64,000 bases of DNA from Pseudomonas tohonis. Lineage in GTDB: Bacteria; Pseudomonadota; Gammaproteobacteria; Pseudomonadales; Pseudomonadaceae. Below the pieces are notes generated by a model. The model did no database searches and had not been told where the DNA came from. It saw nothing but the letters and a program-made list of their open reading frames with translations. The DNA is taken from the NCBI RefSeq assembly GCF_012767755.2, contig NZ_AP023189.1, positions 2,730,001 to 2,794,000 of the forward strand, given 5' to 3'. Shown piece by piece: positions 61,177 to 64,000 of this stretch. Every line of letters begins with the position of its first letter. Within the stretch, counting starts at the first letter, position 1. The position numbers were made by a program, and so were the translations under genes.

Positions 61177-61664
61177 GGTCGGGATTCCGTGGCCAGGCAC
61201 GGCGTTGATTCGTGTGCAGGGTGGAGGTCGCTTTTTACCTCCACCAGCGGTGTGCGGCGGGGCCCCGAGGGTGACCGTAGGTGGGCGCCGAGCGCAGCGA
61301 GGCCCAACACAGCGACGTTCGGCTCCCCTCGCGGGCTCCCTTGTGGGAGCGGCTTCAGCCGCGAAGGACCCGCAGCCGGCACGGGGTTGTGAGTGGCCGG
61401 ATGCTCCATCGCGAATGAATTCGCTCCTACGGGGCGTGCCAGGGCCGATCGACGGAGTTGGGATGTGCCATGTGCCGCAAGGCCGGATGCGGGGTTGAGC
61501 CGTGTGTAGGGTGGAGGTCGCTTTTTACCTCCACCAGCGGTGCCTGGATCGGCCGCGAATGGTGGACGGGTGAGGCGTCGTCCACCCTACGCACCGGTCG
61601 GATTCGTAGGGCGGGTGGAACCCGCGTGGGGCGTGTCCGCTCCCGGGCTACGGATGGTGTGGCG
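61177..61664. repeat. Repeat-rich intergenic region
   Basis: This stretch of about 490 bp has no convincing gene. A 41-bp direct repeat (61211-61251 and 61501-61541, one mismatch) carries GTGGAGGTCGCTTTTTACCT. A reverse-oriented relative follows at 61560-61597. At 61341-61436 a REP pair is seen: TTGTGGGAGCGGCTTCAGCC with GCGAA, opposed by TCGCGAATGAATTCGCTCC with TAC. These are typical Pseudomonas dispersed repeats. Confidence 0.75.
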
Positions 61665-63005
61665 CTATAGCGTGAGCTGCAAACGCTTGACCAGGGCGCC
61701 GGGCAGGAGGGAGGAGAGGGTCTGGCGTTCGCCGTAGGTGCTGGCGGAGAGGCGCAGCTGGCGTTCGGCGGTGAGGGCTTCGAGCTGCTCGCCGAAGAGG
61801 TCGAAGAGGCTGTCGTCGAAGCGCATGGTGCTGACCGGCGCCTGGATACGGCCGTCCTCCACCCAGAATGTGGCGAAGCGGGTCATGCCGGTGATGCGAG
61901 CGGCGGGCAGGTCGGACCAGTTCAGGTACCAGAGGTTGCCGATGTAGAGCCCGGCGCCGAGGGCGGCGAGGGCGTCCGCCTCGGGCAGGGTGCCGGCGTC
62001 CATCACCAGGGCCTGGGGGTTTTCGTCGCCGCTGGCGCCGTTGCCGGGCAGGCCGTATTCACGGGCGCTGCGCGAGCCCACCAGGCGGCCGGTGAGGCGG
62101 CCCTGCTGGATGAGGGCGACATCGCTGCGCGGCGAGCCTTCGGCGGTGAAGGCCGGAGACAGGGCGCCGGCCACCTGCTCGTGCAGGCCCAGCAGCGGGC
62201 TGAAGCGGGCGCCGTCGCCGTCCAGGCGTTGCAGCGGGCTTTCCTTGGTCGCCAGGGCGCGGGCGGAGAAGCCGCCCCAGCAGAGCATGCCGGTGATCTC
62301 CTCCAGCGCCGCCGGGGCGATGTAGGCGCGGTAGCCGCCCGGTGCCAGCACGCGCAGCGGTTTGCCCAGGTGCTCCAGCTGGGCGCGGGCGGCGGCGAAG
62401 CGGCGGAGGAATTCGTCGTCGTTCCAGCCCTGGCCGGCGTAGTCGGCCTTCACCGCCTGGCCGTTGGCGTGGAACAGGCTGAAGTCGAAGTTGAAGCAGT
62501 GGGCGCTGTGCCAGCCGAAGGCGCCCCAGCTGTTGGCGAAGCCCCGGTAGAGCGGGCCGGCGGCGTAGATGCCGACCAGGTCCAGGCCTTCGGCGGCGGC
62601 GCTGATGCAGGGCAGCACGGCGGCCGGGTCGGGCAGCGGCTGGGTGTCGACGTGGCGCCGCTGCCAGGGCGTGCGGTCGGGCATCAGGTAGGGATCGGGC
62701 GGCAACTGGCCGATCACCGCGCGCAGGCGTTCCAGGCCGTCGGCCAGGCGCTGGCGGTCTTCGTCCGGTTGGCCGGAGAGGGTGACGGCCATCTGCGCCT
62801 GGCGCTCGGCGGCGATCAGCTGCAGGGTGGCGCCGGCCTGGGACACGTGGCCGGCCTGGCGCACGCGGGCGTGGTTGAAGCGGATGAAGTCGGAGGCCTC
62901 GGCGCTGTACCACAGGGTGAAGTCCTCGCCGGGGCGCATGGCCTGGCGCAGGGCGTCGGCGAGGGCGGCGAAGCCGGCTTCGCGGGTGTCGATCTGGATG
63001 CTCAT
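61665..63005 (-). CDS. TldD/PmbA family protein (PmbA-like subunit)
   Basis: This 446-residue protein is of the TldD/PmbA metalloprotease superfamily, without an HExxxH motif, as in the PmbA-like partner. Recognisable parts are DFTLWYSAEASDFIRFNHARVRQAG at the N-terminus, ALSPAFTAEGSPRSDVALIQQGRLTGRLVGSRSAREYGLPGNG, and the C-terminal YIGNLWYLNWSDLPAARITGMTRFATFWVEDGRI, characteristic of the family. The start overlaps the upstream TldD-like stop by one base (TGATG), so the two are coupled and probably form a heterodimer. In related pairs the complex degrades or processes peptides; the target here is unknown. Confidence 0.88.
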   Translation of the reverse strand: MSIQIDTREAGFAALADALRQAMRPGEDFTLWYSAEASDFIRFNHARVRQAGHVSQAGATLQLIAAERQAQMAVTLSGQPDEDRQRLADGLERLRAVIGQLPPDPYLMPDRTPWQRRHVDTQPLPDPAAVLPCISAAAEGLDLVGIYAAGPLYRGFANSWGAFGWHSAHCFNFDFSLFHANGQAVKADYAGQGWNDDEFLRRFAAARAQLEHLGKPLRVLAPGGYRAYIAPAALEEITGMLCWGGFSARALATKESPLQRLDGDGARFSPLLGLHEQVAGALSPAFTAEGSPRSDVALIQQGRLTGRLVGSRSAREYGLPGNGASGDENPQALVMDAGTLPEADALAALGAGLYIGNLWYLNWSDLPAARITGMTRFATFWVEDGRIQAPVSTMRFDDSLFDLFGEQLEALTAERQLRLSASTYGERQTLSSLLPGALVKRLQLTL

Positions 63006-64000
63006 CAGGCGGCTCCTCCGAATACGTCGACCTGGCTGAATACGCAGGCGGGGGAGGCATGGCCCACCCGCACCACCTGGTTGGGCTCGCCCTTGCCGCA
63101 GAAGGGCGTGCCGAGCACTTCGAAGGTGCTGGCATCGCCCACCGCCGCGAGGCTGCGCCAGAAGCTGGCGGAGATGCCCCGGTAGTTGGGGTTCTTCACC
63201 ACGCCCTTGAGCTCGCCGTTTTCGATGAGCTGGCCCCATTCGCAGCCGAACTGGAACTTGTTGCGGGCGTCGTCGATGGACCAGGAGCGGTTGGTGGTCA
63301 TCAGGATGCCGCGCTCGATGCCGCCGACCAGTTGCTCCAGGCGCTGGTCGCCGGGCTCGATGTTGAGGTTGGCCATGCGGTCGATGGGGGCGCGGTTCCA
63401 GCTGCAGGCGCGGCTGTTGGCGACGCCCGGCAGGCCGCTGCGTTGCTGCGAGAGGGCGCCGCCGAGGGGGCGCAGGAGCAGGCCCTTCTCGATCAGCAGG
63501 GTCTTCCGGGCGGCGCTGCCGTCGTCGTCGTGGCCGTAGCTGGCCAGCTCCTCGGGGATGCCCGGGTCGAAGCTGACGTTGAGCAGCGCCGAGCCGTACT
63601 GGTAGTGGCCGAAGTCTTCCTGGCGGATGAAGCTGGTGCCGGCGTAGTTGCGCTCGTCGCCGAGGATGCGGTCCAGCTCCAGCGGGTGGCCGATGGATTC
63701 GTGGATCTGCAGCATCATCTGCTCGGGCATCAGCAGCAGGTCGCGCGGACCTTCCGGGGTGTTGGGCGCCAGCAGCAGCTGCAGCGCCTCGTCGGCCACG
63801 CGCGGGGCCGCGCCGCGCAGCCCCAGGCGCCGGATGACCTCGGCACCGCCCTGCTGGCCGCCGTGGTAGCCGCCGAAGCTGCGGGTCTGGCTGTCGTGGC
63901 CGTCGAAGGCGGTGACGCTGGCGCCGGGGTAGACGAATTGCAGTTCCTGCCAGTGCTCGGCGCCGGCGCTGTTGAGGTAGAGCTGCTCGTGGCGGTCGAC
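63005..64000 (-). CDS. TldD-like metalloprotease (partial, 5' end outside window)
   Basis: The frame is open from the right edge for 331 residues plus stop, so the N-terminal third is missing. The zinc motif HExxxH is present as MLQIHESIGHPLELDRILGDE, and the family's NSRACSWNRAPIDRMANLNIEPGD and NPNYRGISASFWRSLAAVGDA are clear. This is the catalytic subunit of a TldD/PmbA pair whose partner follows with a 1-nt overlap. Such pairs process small peptides. This one may be a paralogue of the housekeeping tldD/pmbA, since those are usually not adjacent in pseudomonads (family knowledge). Confidence 0.9.
   Translation of the reverse strand, partial: VDRHEQLYLNSAGAEHWQELQFVYPGASVTAFDGHDSQTRSFGGYHGGQQGGAEVIRRLGLRGAAPRVADEALQLLLAPNTPEGPRDLLLMPEQMMLQIHESIGHPLELDRILGDERNYAGTSFIRQEDFGHYQYGSALLNVSFDPGIPEELASYGHDDDGSAARKTLLIEKGLLLRPLGGALSQQRSGLPGVANSRACSWNRAPIDRMANLNIEPGDQRLEQLVGGIERGILMTTNRSWSIDDARNKFQFGCEWGQLIENGELKGVVKNPNYRGISASFWRSLAAVGDASTFEVLGTPFCGKGEPNQVVRVGHASPACVFSQVDVFGGAA

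Overview
The window is a 64 kb piece of a GC-rich gammaproteobacterial chromosome, almost certainly a Pseudomonas close to the P. aeruginosa group. The evidence is the acoR-SDR-acoX-acoA-acoB-acoC-bdh gene order (as in P. aeruginosa), a DUF2790 protein, an OprB-type porin, a FUSC/DUF1656/HlyD efflux operon, an RlhA-type U32 enzyme and several REP-like intergenic hairpins. I see no rRNA, tRNA, CRISPR array or insertion sequence.

Layout. 1-2944 (minus): the end of a probably light- or stress-induced operon with a photolyase-related protein, DUF6482, a DUF3833 lipoprotein and a chalcone-isomerase-like protein. 3174-4500: two tail-to-tail AraC-type regulators. 4730-10285 (plus): a tightly packed six-gene operon with a secreted beta-propeller, a lipoprotein-type chloroperoxidase-like hydrolase, two isochorismatase-fold hydrolases, a secreted protein of unknown function and a catalase. 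10346-15026: poorly characterised secreted or hypothetical genes with a 153-bp tandem duplication and a small membrane protein. 15341-16642: a soluble PAS-PAS chemotaxis-type transducer like BdlA. 16635-24976: the acetoin/2,3-butanediol catabolic region with its sigma-54 activator AcoR, a visible -24/-12 promoter and palindromic upstream sites.

25170-28018 is a low-GC two-gene cassette (PhoD-like phosphatase plus membrane TPR protein). 28490-35222 (minus) is a catabolic operon (cupin dioxygenase, MFS transporter, two dehydrogenases, porin, GMC oxidoreductase) with a divergent AraC regulator. 36522-40734 is a second low-GC cassette: an AbiJ-like protein with a nuclease-like core, a small winged-helix-like protein and a 767-residue zinc-finger/PD-(D/E)xK protein. 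It looks like an undescribed defence system. A BRO-type antirepressor and an Ash/Icd-like ORF follow, and a decayed second copy of the BRO 3' end lies beside the first low-GC cassette.

41893-50889 holds a CAP-domain protein, a TetR/MpaB pair, rlhA, a DUF488 pair, a zinc ribbon, a GNAT acetyltransferase and an FMN-binding glutamate-synthase-like protein. 51003-53811 contains a solute-binding protein and an ECF-sigma operon with a possible 18-residue leader. 54106-59993 is a LysR-controlled aromatic-acid-type efflux operon. The window ends with DUF2790, tpx and a TldD/PmbA pair cut by the right edge. All family assignments come from reading the translations; no database search was run.
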